Assembly: GCF_018402035.1 (NCBI RefSeq)
Contig: NZ_JAGYJN010000005.1
Coordinates: forward strand, 1-64,000
Source of the DNA: Roseicyclus sp.
GTDB taxonomy: Bacteria; Pseudomonadota; Alphaproteobacteria; Rhodobacterales; Rhodobacteraceae
Reading direction: 5' to 3'
Length of the DNA: 64,000 nucleotides
Shown: in pieces, positions 8,209 to 17,890 of the stretch
How the letters are laid out: the number at the start of each line of letters is the position of its first letter
Numbering within the stretch: position 1 is the first letter of the stretch
Notes under the pieces: generated by a model
Databases searched by the model: none
The model's input: the letters and a program-made list of their open reading frames with translations, nothing else
What the model was told of the DNA's origin: nothing
Translations under genes and position numbers: made by a program

Positions 8209-8291
8209 GCTCTAGCTCCCGGGCTTTGCGCGATGGCCTTGTTTGGCCCGTCACGCGCCAAGGCGCAAGACCGGGTCGCGCAACCGATCCC

Positions 8292-8648
8292 TCAACTTGC
8301 CTGAAGCGCGTTGGGGATCACCTCGATCCGCCCGATCTGATCAACCAAGGCCACATCAAAGCGCATCGGTGTCAGCGAGCCCTTGCCGAAAAAGCCAAGT
8401 GCAACCTCGGCACTGGTCAAAAGCCGCGCAATCTGGCGGCGCGACAGATGCGCCACGGCCTGCGCAAAACTGCGCGAGGATTTCACCTCGACAAAGATGA
8501 TCTCACCGGCCTTTTCCAACACAAGATCAATCTCGCCCGCCGCGCCGCGCCACCGGCGGCACAACAGGCGATGGCCCCTTGCAGTATAAGCCGCCAAAAC
8601 CGCATCTTCGGCCGCCTTGCCCGCAAGATAGGACTTCAATCCGCTCAT
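8292..8648 (-). CDS. YraN family (UPF0102) nuclease-like protein
   Basis: 118 aa, the usual size. Restriction-endonuclease-like fold: GKAAEDAVLAAYTARGH, RRWRGAAGEIDLVL, then IIFVEVKSSRSFAQA, giving the E...D...ExK arrangement of PD-(D/E)xK nucleases. Its biological role is unknown; in E. coli yraN also neighbours the gene for RsmI and an LpoA-type lipoprotein, the same association as here. Its ATG overlaps the rsmI stop as ATGA, so the two are translationally coupled. Confidence 0.92.
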   Translation of the reverse strand: MSGLKSYLAGKAAEDAVLAAYTARGHRLLCRRWRGAAGEIDLVLEKAGEIIFVEVKSSRSFAQAVAHLSRRQIARLLTSAEVALGFFGKGSLTPMRFDVALVDQIGRIEVIPNALQAS

Positions 8649-9574
8649 GTCGCATCCTCATCCTTGAGCGCCAAGGCGCGCTGATACACATCCCGCTTGG
8701 GCAAGCCCAAGGCATTGGCCACTTCTTCGGCCGCGTCTTTCACCCGCAAGCGGCCAAGCGCATCACGCAAGGCCGTATCGATATCGGCGGCATCGACCAC
8801 CACCGCCAAGGGCCGCCCCACGACCAAGGCAATCTCCCCTTTCACAGCGCCATCTGCCAAGCTGTCACGCAAGCTTCCCAGCGTGCCGCGCCGCACCTCT
8901 TCGAATCGTTTGGTCAGTTCCCGGCACAGGGCCGCCTCACGCATTTCGCCCCATGCCTCGCATAACTCACCTAACAATCGGTAAATGCGTTTTGGGCTTT
9001 CATAGATCACCAAGCTTGCCGGAACCGTGCCGATCTCGTCCAGCCAGCGCGCGCGGGCACCGGCCTGTGCCGGGGGAAAGCCCGCAAACATGAACCGATC
9101 TGATGGCAAGCCCGAGATGCTCAATGCCATGATCGCGGCCGATGGTCCGGGTGCGGCTGTCACCGGCAGGCCAGCGTCGATCACCGCGCGCGCCAACTGG
9201 TAGCCGGGATCAGCGACAACCGGCGTACCCGCCTCCGAGGCATAGGCGACGCTTTTGCCTTCGGCGAGCGCGCGCAAGATGCGCGGGCGCACTTCCGCCC
9301 CGTTATGGTCGTGATAGGCCAAAAGCGGCCGACCGGCCAGTTTGACGCCGTGGATCTCCATCAGATGGCGCAGCGTGCGGGTATCCTCGGCGGCCAAAAC
9401 ATCGGCGCTGGCCAAAATATCAAGCGCGCGCAGCGTGATGTCGCGCGCCGCCCCAATTGGGGTTGCCACCAGATAAAGCCCTGCCGCTAAAGGTTTTTGG
9501 CGCGCGATCCCCGCATCTGCAGCCTCGAATTCATCGTGCATCGGTGATGTCTCGCCCGTCGCGCCGTGCATCAT
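8645..9574 (-). CDS. rsmI: 16S rRNA (cytidine-1402-2'-O)-methyltransferase
   Basis: Tetrapyrrole-methylase-fold enzyme that 2'-O-methylates C1402 of 16S rRNA in the ribosomal P site, using SAM. Family signatures: GLYLVATPIGAARDITLRAL near residue 33, VLAAEDTRTLRHLM near 55, VAYASEAGTPVVADPGYQL near 110, and AAPGPSAAIMALSISGLPSDRF near 140. 309 aa from the first ATG; a second ATG at 9541 is equally possible because neither has a strong ribosome-binding site. Divergent from the lipoprotein gene at 9656. Confidence 0.95.
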   Translation of the reverse strand: MMHGATGETSPMHDEFEAADAGIARQKPLAAGLYLVATPIGAARDITLRALDILASADVLAAEDTRTLRHLMEIHGVKLAGRPLLAYHDHNGAEVRPRILRALAEGKSVAYASEAGTPVVADPGYQLARAVIDAGLPVTAAPGPSAAIMALSISGLPSDRFMFAGFPPAQAGARARWLDEIGTVPASLVIYESPKRIYRLLGELCEAWGEMREAALCRELTKRFEEVRRGTLGSLRDSLADGAVKGEIALVVGRPLAVVVDAADIDTALRDALGRLRVKDAAEEVANALGLPKRDVYQRALALKDEDAT

Positions 9575-9655
9575 GCCGGCATCGTTTACTTGTCACCGCG
9601 AACGCCTTAGCCTAGGTCCATGGCAATGGCCGCGTCCACCGGAGGTGCGTGTACG

Positions 9656-10819
9656 ATGATTTCCGCTTTGCGTCTTTTCCGCAAGCCCTTGCGGCTCATG
9701 GGGCTTTTCGTGGCAACAGCAGCCCTTGCCGCCTGCCAAGGCACGGGAACCGCGACCGGCCCGACCATGGGCGGCCAGACCGTGCAAGTCGCCATGCTTT
9801 TGCCGATGAGTTCGCAGCAAGGTGGCGACGCGGTCATCGCGCGCAATCTTGAGAATGCAGCGCGCATGGCGGTGGCCGATCTGTCGGGCATGTCGATCGA
9901 GATCACCGTCTATGACACAGCAGGCGATGCCGCGCGCGCCGCCAATGTCGCGCGCGAGGCGGTGGCCGCCGGTGCCGATGTCATCTTGGGCCCCTTGCGC
10001 TCTGATGCGGCTGCGGCTGTCGGGGTTGCTGTCGCCGGGTCCAACATCGCGGTCTTGAGCTTTTCCAACAACACCGAGATCGCGGGCGGCAATGTCTTTG
10101 TTTTGGGCCATACCTTCGCAAATACCGCCGCGCGGGTCGTCAGCTACGCCGCAGCGCAGGGGCGCAATCGCATCGTCGTGGCCCATGGCCAGAACCTCGC
10201 AGGCGATGTGGCACGCGACGCGGTCTTGCGCGCAGCACAGGCGGCCAGTGCGGATATCGTGTCCGTCGTGCCTTATGAATTCTCGCAAACCGGCGTGATC
10301 GACGCTGTTCCGCGCATCGTGACCGCGGTCAATGAGACGGGCGCAAACGCGCTGATGATGACCGCCGATAGCGCGGGCGCGCTGCCCTTCTTGGCGCAGC
10401 TTTTGCCGGAGAACGGCCTTGATATCGCGGCTGTGAAAATGATGGGGCTGACGCGTTGGGATACGCCACCACAAACGCTCGAGCTTTCGGGGCTGCAAGG
10501 TGGCTGGTTCGCCGTGCCTGATCCGCAAGCCACGGCCGATTTCAACGCGCGCTACACTGCGGCCTATAGCGGCCCGCCGCATATCCTTGGCGCCTTGGGC
10601 TACGACGCGATACGCGCCGTGGGCGAGACCGCCGCCGCCACCGGGCGTTTGGGCACAGCGGATCTTACGGCAAGCACTGGTTTTCAGGGTGCGAACGGGG
10701 TATTCCGCCTGCTAAGCGATGGCACGAACGAACGCGCCATGGCGATTGCACAAGTGACCCAAAATCAGGTGGCCATGATTGACCCCGCCCCAAGACGCCT
10801 TGGCGGTCTCGGTTTCTGA
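9656..10819 (+). CDS. Penicillin-binding protein activator lipoprotein (LpoA/LppC type)
   Basis: Outer-membrane lipoprotein of the LppC family, whose E. coli member LpoA activates the peptidoglycan synthase PBP1A. The start at MISALRLF is fixed by a perfect GGAGGTG ending 9 bp before the ATG. A lipoprotein signal ends at LAAC near residue 24. The rest (about 360 aa) is a periplasmic-binding-protein-like domain resembling branched-chain amino-acid receptors (VAMLLPMSSQQGGDAV, ADVILGPLRSDAAAAV, ILGALGYDAIRAV). It lacks the large N-terminal TPR-like domain of E. coli LpoA. The glnD frame overlaps its 3' end. Confidence 0.85.
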   Translation: MISALRLFRKPLRLMGLFVATAALAACQGTGTATGPTMGGQTVQVAMLLPMSSQQGGDAVIARNLENAARMAVADLSGMSIEITVYDTAGDAARAANVAREAVAAGADVILGPLRSDAAAAVGVAVAGSNIAVLSFSNNTEIAGGNVFVLGHTFANTAARVVSYAAAQGRNRIVVAHGQNLAGDVARDAVLRAAQAASADIVSVVPYEFSQTGVIDAVPRIVTAVNETGANALMMTADSAGALPFLAQLLPENGLDIAAVKMMGLTRWDTPPQTLELSGLQGGWFAVPDPQATADFNARYTAAYSGPPHILGALGYDAIRAVGETAAATGRLGTADLTASTGFQGANGVFRLLSDGTNERAMAIAQVTQNQVAMIDPAPRRLGGLGF

Positions 10820-13604
10820 CCGAAACCCGACCCTTCCCCCGACCCCATCCGAACCGGGCGAGCTGATCGCACCGGCCAGTGATATCTTGGACGAAGCCGC
10901 ACTGTGCGCCGCCCTCGATGCCGCGACGGCCGGGCTGTCAGATGGTGCTGCGCTGCGCGCGGCGGCCACACACTGCCTACAGGCGGCGCAAGACAAGGGC
11001 CGCGCCGTCATCGCCGCAGGGATCACCGCCCAGCCGATGACCGCGCGGCGCATCACGCGCGCCTATGCCCATCTCACCGATGGCCTTGTGCGCGCGGTGC
11101 TGCATGTCGCCCATGCCCATATCGCGCCGGGCGGCGCGCCGATGACCCAACAGATGGCGGTGATGGCCGTGGGCGGCTATGGGCGCGGCGAAATGGCCCC
11201 CCATTCTGATGTCGATCTGCTGTTCGTGACCACCCGCGAGATCACGCCGCAGATGGAAAAGCTGATCGAGTTCGCGCTCTACATCCTGTGGGATCTGCAT
11301 CTCAAGGTCGGCCATGCCAGCCGCACGCTCAAGGAATGTCTCAAGCTCGGCAAGCAAGATGTCACCATCCGCACCAGCCTGTTGGAAATGCGCCAGATCA
11401 GCGGCGATGCTGCCATCGCGCAAGAGCTCCAAAAAACCCTGCGCGAGAAATTGTTCCGCGGCACGGTCGGTGAGTTCATCGAGGCCAAGCTCGAAGAGCG
11501 CGCGACCCGTCACCGCAAGCAAGGCGGCCAGCGCTACGTGGTCGAGCCGAATGTCAAAGAGGGCAAGGGCGGCCTGCGCGATCTGCAGACGCTTTATTGG
11601 ATCGCGAAATACGAACATGGCGTGGCAAATGCGGGCGATCTGGTCGCGCTTGGCGTCTTCTTGCCCGAGGAATTCGCCGCCTTCGACGCGGCCGAACGCT
11701 TCTTATGGGCGGTGCGCTGCCATTTGCACCTGATCGCGGGCCGCGCCCAAGATCAGCTGACCTTTGACAATCAGGTCGCCGTGGCCGAGCGGCTTGGCTA
11801 CCGCGACCATTCCGGCCGCCGCGCGGTCGAGCACTTCATGCAAGACTACTTCCGCCACGCCACCCGCGTGGGCGAGTTGACGCGCATCTTCCTGACCGAG
11901 CTTGAAGCCCGCCATGTCAAACAGGAACCGGGGCTTTTCGGGTTTTTCCGTGGCCGCCCGCAACGCAAGAAACTCAAGCCCGGCTATGTGGTGAAACAAA
12001 ACCGCATCAGCGTCGCCAATGAGGCGGCCTTTTTCGCCGATAAGCTCAACATGCTGCGCCTGTTCCAAGAGGCGCTGCGCACCGGCTATTTGCTCCATCC
12101 CGATGTGATGCGCGCAGTCTCGGCCAATCTCAAACTGATCGACGAAGAGATGCGCCGCGACCCCGAGGCGGTGGGTATCTTCCTCGATCTGCTTTTGAAA
12201 CATGGCAACCCTGAACGCGCGCTGCGCCGGATGAACGAATTGGGCCTGCTCGCGGCATTCTTGCCCGAATTTGCGCCCATCGTCGCGATGATGCAGTTCA
12301 ACATGTATCACAGCTACACGGTCGATGAGCACACGATCCAAGTCATTTCGACCTTGGCCCAGATCGAGCGCGGCGAGTTGAAAGAGGAATTGCCCGTCGC
12401 CTCGGGCATTTTGAAAAGCACCATCAACCGCAAGGTGCTGTATCTGGCCTGCCTCCTGCACGACATTGGCAAGGGCCGGAAAGAGGATCATTCGATCCTT
12501 GGCGCGCGCATTGCACGCAATGTCGGCCCGCGTCTTGGGCTAAAGCAAGCCGAGACCGAGACCGTGGAATGGCTGGTACGCTATCACCTGCTGATGTCGG
12601 ACATGGCGCAAAAGCGCGATATCGCCGACCCGCGCACGGTGCGCGATTTCGCCAAGGCGGTCAAAACCCGCGAGCGGCTTGACCTGCTGACCGTGCTGAC
12701 GGTGTGCGACATTCGCGGCGTCGGCCCGCATACATGGAACAACTGGAAAGCGACGCTATTGCGCGGGCTGCACCGCGCCACCGCCATGGCGCTTGATACC
12801 GGGCTGGAAGATCTCAACCGCGACAAGCTGGAAGGCGAAGCAAAGCGTAGCTTGCGCGACGCCTTGGCAGGCTGGCCCAAGCCCGATCTCAAGGCCGAGA
12901 TGGATCGCCATTATGGCCCCTATTGGCAGGGGCTTGATCTGGCCACGCAAGTGACATTCGCCGAAATGCTGCGCGATCTGGGCGATGACGAAATCCGCAT
13001 CGATACCCGCGAAGACCTCGACCGCGATGCCACGCGCGTCTGTTTCGCGCTCAATGACCACCCCGGTATCTTCAGCCGCTTGGCGGGTGCCTTGTCGCTT
13101 GTGGGTGCCAATGTGGTGGACGCGCGGACCTATACCTCCAAGGATGGCTACGCCACGGCCGTGTTCTGGGTGCAAGACGCCGAAGCCAACCCCTACGAGG
13201 CGCGCCGCCTGCCGCGCCTGCGCGACATGATCGACAAAACCCTCAAGGGCGAGGTTGTGGCCTCGCGCGCCTTGGAAGGCCGCGAAAAGATCAAGAAACG
13301 CGAACGCCCCTTTGCGGTCGCGACCAATATCACCTTCGATAATGACGGCTCGGAAATCTACACCATCATCGAGGTTGATACCCGCGACCGCCCCGGCCTG
13401 CTTTATGATCTGACCAAGACCTTGGCCGCCTCCAATATCTATATCTCATCGGCCGTGATCGCGACCTATGGCGCGCAGGTGGTCGATACCTTCTACGTCA
13501 AGGATATGTTCGGTCTGAAACTGCACGCCAAATCCCGCCAAGAGGCGCTTGAGCGCAAGCTGCGCGACGCGATTGCGCGCGTGGCCGAACGGGCGGGCGC
13601 CTGA
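10779..13604 (+). CDS. glnD: [Protein-PII] uridylyltransferase / uridylyl-removing enzyme
   Basis: Nitrogen sensor that uridylylates PII proteins when glutamine is low and removes UMP when it is high. Order of domains: nucleotidyltransferase (AVGGYGRGEMAPHSDVDLLF, near residue 128), central GlnE-like region, HD domain (YLACLLHDIGKGRKEDHS, near 555) for deuridylylation, and two ACT domains at the C-terminus (HPGIFSRLAGALSLVGANVV and RPGLLYDLTKTLAASNIYIS) that bind glutamine. The start is poorly defined: the first codon of the open frame is TTG at 10779, inside the preceding gene, and no in-frame ATG occurs before the catalytic domain. The stop overlaps by one step with murJ (1 bp apart). Confidence 0.95.
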   Translation: MTPPQDALAVSVSDRNPTLPPTPSEPGELIAPASDILDEAALCAALDAATAGLSDGAALRAAATHCLQAAQDKGRAVIAAGITAQPMTARRITRAYAHLTDGLVRAVLHVAHAHIAPGGAPMTQQMAVMAVGGYGRGEMAPHSDVDLLFVTTREITPQMEKLIEFALYILWDLHLKVGHASRTLKECLKLGKQDVTIRTSLLEMRQISGDAAIAQELQKTLREKLFRGTVGEFIEAKLEERATRHRKQGGQRYVVEPNVKEGKGGLRDLQTLYWIAKYEHGVANAGDLVALGVFLPEEFAAFDAAERFLWAVRCHLHLIAGRAQDQLTFDNQVAVAERLGYRDHSGRRAVEHFMQDYFRHATRVGELTRIFLTELEARHVKQEPGLFGFFRGRPQRKKLKPGYVVKQNRISVANEAAFFADKLNMLRLFQEALRTGYLLHPDVMRAVSANLKLIDEEMRRDPEAVGIFLDLLLKHGNPERALRRMNELGLLAAFLPEFAPIVAMMQFNMYHSYTVDEHTIQVISTLAQIERGELKEELPVASGILKSTINRKVLYLACLLHDIGKGRKEDHSILGARIARNVGPRLGLKQAETETVEWLVRYHLLMSDMAQKRDIADPRTVRDFAKAVKTRERLDLLTVLTVCDIRGVGPHTWNNWKATLLRGLHRATAMALDTGLEDLNRDKLEGEAKRSLRDALAGWPKPDLKAEMDRHYGPYWQGLDLATQVTFAEMLRDLGDDEIRIDTREDLDRDATRVCFALNDHPGIFSRLAGALSLVGANVVDARTYTSKDGYATAVFWVQDAEANPYEARRLPRLRDMIDKTLKGEVVASRALEGREKIKKRERPFAVATNITFDNDGSEIYTIIEVDTRDRPGLLYDLTKTLAASNIYISSAVIATYGAQVVDTFYVKDMFGLKLHAKSRQEALERKLRDAIARVAERAGA

Positions 13605-13605
13605 T

Positions 13606-15213
13606 ATGGCCACGGCCCTGCGCCCCATCCGCCTGATCGCGGGCTTTATCACCGTGGGCTTTTGGACACTGGCCAGCCGCATCTTGGGCTTTGCACGCGA
13701 CATCATGATCGCGGCCTATATGGGCACGGGGCCCGTGGCCGAGGCGTTTTTCATCGCCTTTTCCCTGCCCAATATGTTCCGCCGCTTTTTCGCCGAAGGC
13801 GCCTTTAACACCGCCTTCGTGCCGATGTTCTCGAAAAAGCTGGAGGCAGGCGAGAACCCGCTGGGCTTTGCGCGCGATGCGTTTTCCGGGCTTGCGACGG
13901 TCTTGATCGTGCTGACGCTGGCCGCCCAGCTTGCCATGCCATGGTTCGTTCTGGCGATGGCGGGCGGTTTTGCGGGCGATGTCCGGCTGGAGTTGGCCGT
14001 TGATATGGGGCGCGTGGCCTTTGGTTATATCTTGTTCATCTCGCTCGCGGCCCTGCTCTCGGGGTTGTTGAACGCGACAGGGCGCTTTGCCGCCGCCGCC
14101 GCTGCACCGATCTTGCTCAACCTGATCTTGATCGCCGCGCTGATCTTGGCCGAAAGCGGCGCGGTCGCGGGTGCCACCTTTGACGTCGCCACACCCACCA
14201 CCGCATCGCTGACGGGGCTGCATCACGGCACGCTGCTGGTTTGGGGAACGGTGCTGGCAGGCATCGCACAGCTTGCCCTTGTCTGGGTCGTGGCCGCGCG
14301 CCTTGGCTTTCGGCTGGTGCCACACTGGCCGCGCCTGACCCCCGATATGCGCAAGCTTGCCATGATCATGCTGCCCGCGATGCTGGCCGCAGGCGTTGTG
14401 CAGGTGAACCTTCTCGTGGGCCGCCAAGTCGGCAGCTTCTTTGACGGTGCCATTGCATGGATGTCGCTCGCCGACAGGCTTTACCAACTGCCGCTTGGCG
14501 TGGTGGCCATCGCCATCGGCGTGGTGCTGTTGCCCGACCTCTCGCGGCGCTTGCAGGCGGGCGATACCATCGGCGGGCGTGACGCGCTCAGCCGCGCAGG
14601 CGAGATTAGCCTTGCGCTGACCGTGCCCGCCGCCGTGGCACTTTGCGTCATCCCCACGCCGCTGGTCTCGGTCCTGTTCGAACGCGGGGCTTTCACGGCT
14701 GATGACACCGCGCAAACCGCGCTGGCACTCGCGGCCTACGGTTTGGGCCTTCCGGCCTTTGTGCTGCAAAAGGTGCTGCAACCGCTCTATTTCGCGCGCG
14801 AAGATACGCGCAGCCCCTTTCGCTTCGCGCTGGTGGCGATGGTGGTCAATGCGGTGGTGGCCATCGGGCTGGCCATGACCATCGGCTTTGTCGGTGCCGC
14901 GATTGCCACCAGCGTTGCGGGCTGGACGATGGTATGGCTGCTTCTCCGCGGCAAGCGCGACATGGGCGAGGTGGCGCGCTTTGACGACCGCTATCGCCAA
15001 CGGCTTGGGCGGATCGTGCTGGCCGCCTTCATCATGGGGCTTGGCCTTGTGATGGGTGCAACCGCGCTCTCGCCGCTTTTGGGCACGGCTGGCTGGCGCT
15101 ATCTCGCGCTGTTGATCTTGGTGCTCTGGGGGCTCGTGCTTTACGGCATTGCGGGCCAGCTTTTGGGCGCTTTCCGCCTGTCAGAGTTTGGCCGCGCCCT
15201 CAGGCGGCGCTAA
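13606..15213 (+). CDS. murJ: Lipid II flippase MurJ
   Basis: Polytopic inner-membrane protein of the MOP superfamily that flips lipid II to the periplasm for peptidoglycan synthesis. 535 aa with about 14 hydrophobic segments. Signature stretches: TLASRILGFARDIMIAAYMG at the N-terminus, then EAFFIAFSLPNMFRRFFAEGAFNTAFVP, with the Arg residues lining the cavity. Start at MATALRPIRL, one base after the glnD stop, so glnD-murJ is an operon; the pairing is common in alphaproteobacteria. Confidence 0.96.
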   Translation: MATALRPIRLIAGFITVGFWTLASRILGFARDIMIAAYMGTGPVAEAFFIAFSLPNMFRRFFAEGAFNTAFVPMFSKKLEAGENPLGFARDAFSGLATVLIVLTLAAQLAMPWFVLAMAGGFAGDVRLELAVDMGRVAFGYILFISLAALLSGLLNATGRFAAAAAAPILLNLILIAALILAESGAVAGATFDVATPTTASLTGLHHGTLLVWGTVLAGIAQLALVWVVAARLGFRLVPHWPRLTPDMRKLAMIMLPAMLAAGVVQVNLLVGRQVGSFFDGAIAWMSLADRLYQLPLGVVAIAIGVVLLPDLSRRLQAGDTIGGRDALSRAGEISLALTVPAAVALCVIPTPLVSVLFERGAFTADDTAQTALALAAYGLGLPAFVLQKVLQPLYFAREDTRSPFRFALVAMVVNAVVAIGLAMTIGFVGAAIATSVAGWTMVWLLLRGKRDMGEVARFDDRYRQRLGRIVLAAFIMGLGLVMGATALSPLLGTAGWRYLALLILVLWGLVLYGIAGQLLGAFRLSEFGRALRRR

Positions 15214-15893
15214 CGCTGGCGCAGCTTGTCCAAGAGCCGCGCCCATCCGCCGGGCCGCAGCAGAAACGACAGCGCAAACCCCGCGACAAAACCCGACAGA
15301 TCGGCCACCACATTGGCAAACTGCCCCTCGAGCAACCCAAAAAAGATCTGGATCGCCAATAGCATGCCGATCAGCCCAAAGGCGCGGTAACGATTGCCGC
15401 CGCGCAGCCGTGCCTCGGTCCACATGATATAGGTAAACGCCCCGATCAGCCCGTAAACACCGGGATAGCCCCCGATCAACGAATAAGGGCTGTCGATCAG
15501 CACCACAAACCCCAAGCCCCCCACAATCGCCGAGGCCCAAAACAGCACGACAAAGGCAAGTGGCGAAAACACCTCCGCCACCATCTTGCCGATGGCAAGG
15601 ATGAACACCACAACAAAGGCGGCATGCACAAAGCCGCTATGGATCAGCGGATAACTCAACAGCCGCACCAATTCCCCCGGCAAAATCTCGCCGCGCGCTT
15701 GCATATACGCCAAGATTTCGTCGAAGACGCCATAGTCGCGGATCGCATCGAGCCGCCAACCGACACCGGCCGCACCCCCCAAGAACCCCATGCTCGCCGC
15801 TTGGAACATCACCTCCAACCCCGCGATCACGACCGACAGCGCCACCACCACGGGCGGCAATGCGTTGAACGGCGATGCGTTATGGTCTTGCAT
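15210..15893 (-). CDS. Rhomboid-fold membrane protein lacking catalytic residues
   Basis: 227 aa from MQDHNASP with six or seven transmembrane helices in the rhomboid arrangement. The segment that aligns with the serine motif GxSG reads GGYPGVYGLIGAF, so the catalytic Ser is Pro. The helix that should carry the catalytic His reads VVADLSGFVAGFALS, with Asp in its place. The oxyanion-hole Asn of HxxxN is also missing (HSGFVHAAFVVVF). It should therefore be a pseudoprotease, possibly binding or escorting membrane proteins as iRhoms do (inference). I recall the same GGYPG form in other Rhodobacteraceae proteins, so this looks like a subfamily, not a random mutation. Convergent with murJ, stops overlapping by 4 bp; divergent from trpS. 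Confidence 0.85.
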   Translation of the reverse strand: MQDHNASPFNALPPVVVALSVVIAGLEVMFQAASMGFLGGAAGVGWRLDAIRDYGVFDEILAYMQARGEILPGELVRLLSYPLIHSGFVHAAFVVVFILAIGKMVAEVFSPLAFVVLFWASAIVGGLGFVVLIDSPYSLIGGYPGVYGLIGAFTYIMWTEARLRGGNRYRAFGLIGMLLAIQIFFGLLEGQFANVVADLSGFVAGFALSFLLRPGGWARLLDKLRQR

Positions 15894-15993
15894 GGCTGGC
15901 CTGCCTTTGGTTGACGCGCTCTGCCCCCGTGGGTAAGCGATGGCGCGGCGCTTGGCCAGTGGGGCGGCGTCATCGACCAGCCAAGGAATGATC

Positions 15994-17019
15994 ATGGCAC
16001 AGACCGCTTTCACCCCGCGCGTGTTCTCGGGCATCCAGCCGTCCGGCGGGCTGACGCTGGGCAATTACCTCGGCGCGATGAAACGTTTCGTCGAGATGCA
16101 GGATGCCGGCACCCATGAGACGATCTTTTGCATGGTCGATCTGCATGCGATCACGGCCACCCTGCCCCCGCCCGACCAACTGCGCCACAACACGCGCGAG
16201 CTATGCGCGGGATTTCTCGCCATCGGAATCGACCCGGAAAAATCGATCCTCTTCAACCAATCCCAAGTGCCCGAGCACGCGCAAATGGCGTGGATCTTCA
16301 ACTGCATCGCGCGCATGGGTTGGATGGGCCGCATGACCCAGTGGAAGGACAAGGCAGGCAAAAACGCCGAAGCGGCCTCCCTTGGCCTATTTGCCTATCC
16401 TACCCTGATGGCCGCCGATATCTTGGTCTATCATGCCACCCATGTGCCGGTGGGCGAGGATCAGAAACAGCATATTGAGCTGACCCGCGACATTGCGGCC
16501 AAGTTCAACCATGATTACGGCGTCGATTTCTTCCCCATCGCGGAACCCGTGATCGAAGGGGCCGCCACGCGGGTGATGAACCTGCAAGACGGGACCAAGA
16601 AAATGTCGAAATCCGACCCCTCGGACAAGACGCGGATCAACCTGACCGACAGCGCCGATGAGATCGCGAAAAAGATCCGCAAGGCCAAGACCGACCCCGA
16701 CCCGCTGCCCGAAACGCTCGATGGCCTTGATGGCCGCCCCGAGGCGCGCAATCTGGTCAATATCTACGCAGCCTTGGCCGATATCGCGCCGCAAGCGGTG
16801 CTCGATCAACATGCCGGCGCACTCTTTGGGCATTTCAAGATGGCGTTGGCTGATCTGGCCGTGGCGAAAATGGCCCCCATCTCGACCGAGATGACACGGC
16901 TGATGGCCGACCCGGCCGAGATTGACCGCATCTTGGGCCGTGGGGCCGCGCGCGCGCGCGCGATCACCGCACCTATCCTTGCGCGTACCTATGACATTGT
17001 GGGCATGCTGCGCAGTTAA
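15994..17019 (+). CDS. trpS: Tryptophanyl-tRNA synthetase
   Basis: Class I aminoacyl-tRNA synthetase charging tRNA-Trp. The HIGH-equivalent is in [19 protein letters not shown] near residue 9, the KMSKS loop is [11 protein letters not shown] near 200, and QWKDKAG and [19 protein letters not shown] are typical of bacterial TrpRS. 341 aa, normal length. Start at 15994 is chosen after AAGGA; an ATG two codons earlier is also usable. A strong hairpin follows the stop. Confidence 0.97.
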   Translation: MAQTAFTPRVFSGIQPSGGLTLGNYLGAMKRFVEMQDAGTHETIFCMVDLHAITATLPPPDQLRHNTRELCAGFLAIGIDPEKSILFNQSQVPEHAQMAWIFNCIARMGWMGRMTQWKDKAGKNAEAASLGLFAYPTLMAADILVYHATHVPVGEDQKQHIELTRDIAAKFNHDYGVDFFPIAEPVIEGAATRVMNLQDGTKKMSKSDPSDKTRINLTDSADEIAKKIRKAKTDPDPLPETLDGLDGRPEARNLVNIYAALADIAPQAVLDQHAGALFGHFKMALADLAVAKMAPISTEMTRLMADPAEIDRILGRGAARARAITAPILARTYDIVGMLRS

Positions 17020-17025
17020 AGCAAA

Positions 17026-17048
17026 ACCCCGCCCTTTTGGGGCGGGGT
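17026..17048. terminator. Terminator between convergent trpS and sdhB
   Basis: Nine-pair stem ACCCCGCCC/GGGCGGGGT with a TTTTG loop, followed by GTTTCG. It is placed 7 bp after the trpS stop. Reads as a hairpin on both strands, so it may also serve the sdh operon, whose last gene ends at 17082. Confidence 0.75.
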
Positions 17049-17081
17049 GTTTCGATTATTCGTACGAAAATTCGGTTCACA

Positions 17082-17861
17082 TCACAGCTGACGCTCAACC
17101 ATCATCTTCTTGATCGAGGCAATCGCCTTGGCCGGGTTCAACCCCTTGGGGCAGGTCTTGGCGCAATTCATGATGGTATGGCAGCGATACAGCTTGAAGG
17201 GATCTTCCAGATCGTCCAAGCGCTCGCCTGTCGCCTCGTCGCGGCTATCGATGATCCAGCGATAGGCATGCAATAGCGCCGCTGGTCCAAGATAGCGATC
17301 CCCGTTCCACCAATAGCTGGGGCAAGAGGTCGAACAGCAAGCGCACATCACGCATTCGTAAAGGCCATCAAGCTTGTCGCGATCCTCGATCGACTGGCGC
17401 CATTCTTTTTCGGGGCGCTGGGTCTTGGTCTCGAGCCACGGCATGATCGAGGCATGCTGCGCATAGAAATGCGTCAGATCCGGGATCAGATCCTTGATCA
17501 CCGGCATATGCGGCAAGGGGTAGATTTTCACATCGCCCTTGATCTCGTCCATGCCATAGATACAGGCCAGCGTGTTGATCCCGTCGATATTCATCGCGCA
17601 AGATCCGCAAATCCCCTCGCGGCAGGACCGGCGGAAGGTCAGCGTGGGGTCGATCTCGTTCTTGATCTTGATCAGCGCGTCCAAAACCATCGGCCCGCAG
17701 CTATCCATATCGACCCAATAGGTATCGACGCGCGGGTTTTCCCCATCGTCAGGGTTCCAACGATAGATCTGGAATTTGCGCAGATTATTTGCCCCTGCGG
17801 GCTTGGGCCAAGTCTTGCCCGTGCGCATACGGGAATTCTTGGGAAGGGCCAGTTCAACCAT
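17082..17861 (-). CDS. sdhB: Succinate dehydrogenase iron-sulfur subunit
   Basis: Electron-transfer subunit of complex II, passing electrons from SdhA flavin to quinone. 259 aa. The [2Fe-2S] ligands are in [16 protein letters not shown] near residue 70 and the CGPM/ACIYG stretches around it; the [4Fe-4S] cluster in [16 protein letters not shown] near 160; and the [3Fe-4S] cluster in [17 protein letters not shown] near 225. Last gene of the order sdhC-sdhD-sdhA-lipoprotein-sdhB. Confidence 0.98.
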   Translation of the reverse strand: MVELALPKNSRMRTGKTWPKPAGANNLRKFQIYRWNPDDGENPRVDTYWVDMDSCGPMVLDALIKIKNEIDPTLTFRRSCREGICGSCAMNIDGINTLACIYGMDEIKGDVKIYPLPHMPVIKDLIPDLTHFYAQHASIMPWLETKTQRPEKEWRQSIEDRDKLDGLYECVMCACCSTSCPSYWWNGDRYLGPAALLHAYRWIIDSRDEATGERLDDLEDPFKLYRCHTIMNCAKTCPKGLNPAKAIASIKKMMVERQL

Positions 17862-17890
17862 GGATCATATCCTCCGGGTCCGGTCGGCGG

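Noticed and set aside
13498-15000. 500-codon minus-strand frame opposite murJ
   Set aside because: Low-complexity Gly/His/Gln translation antisense to a well-conserved membrane protein.
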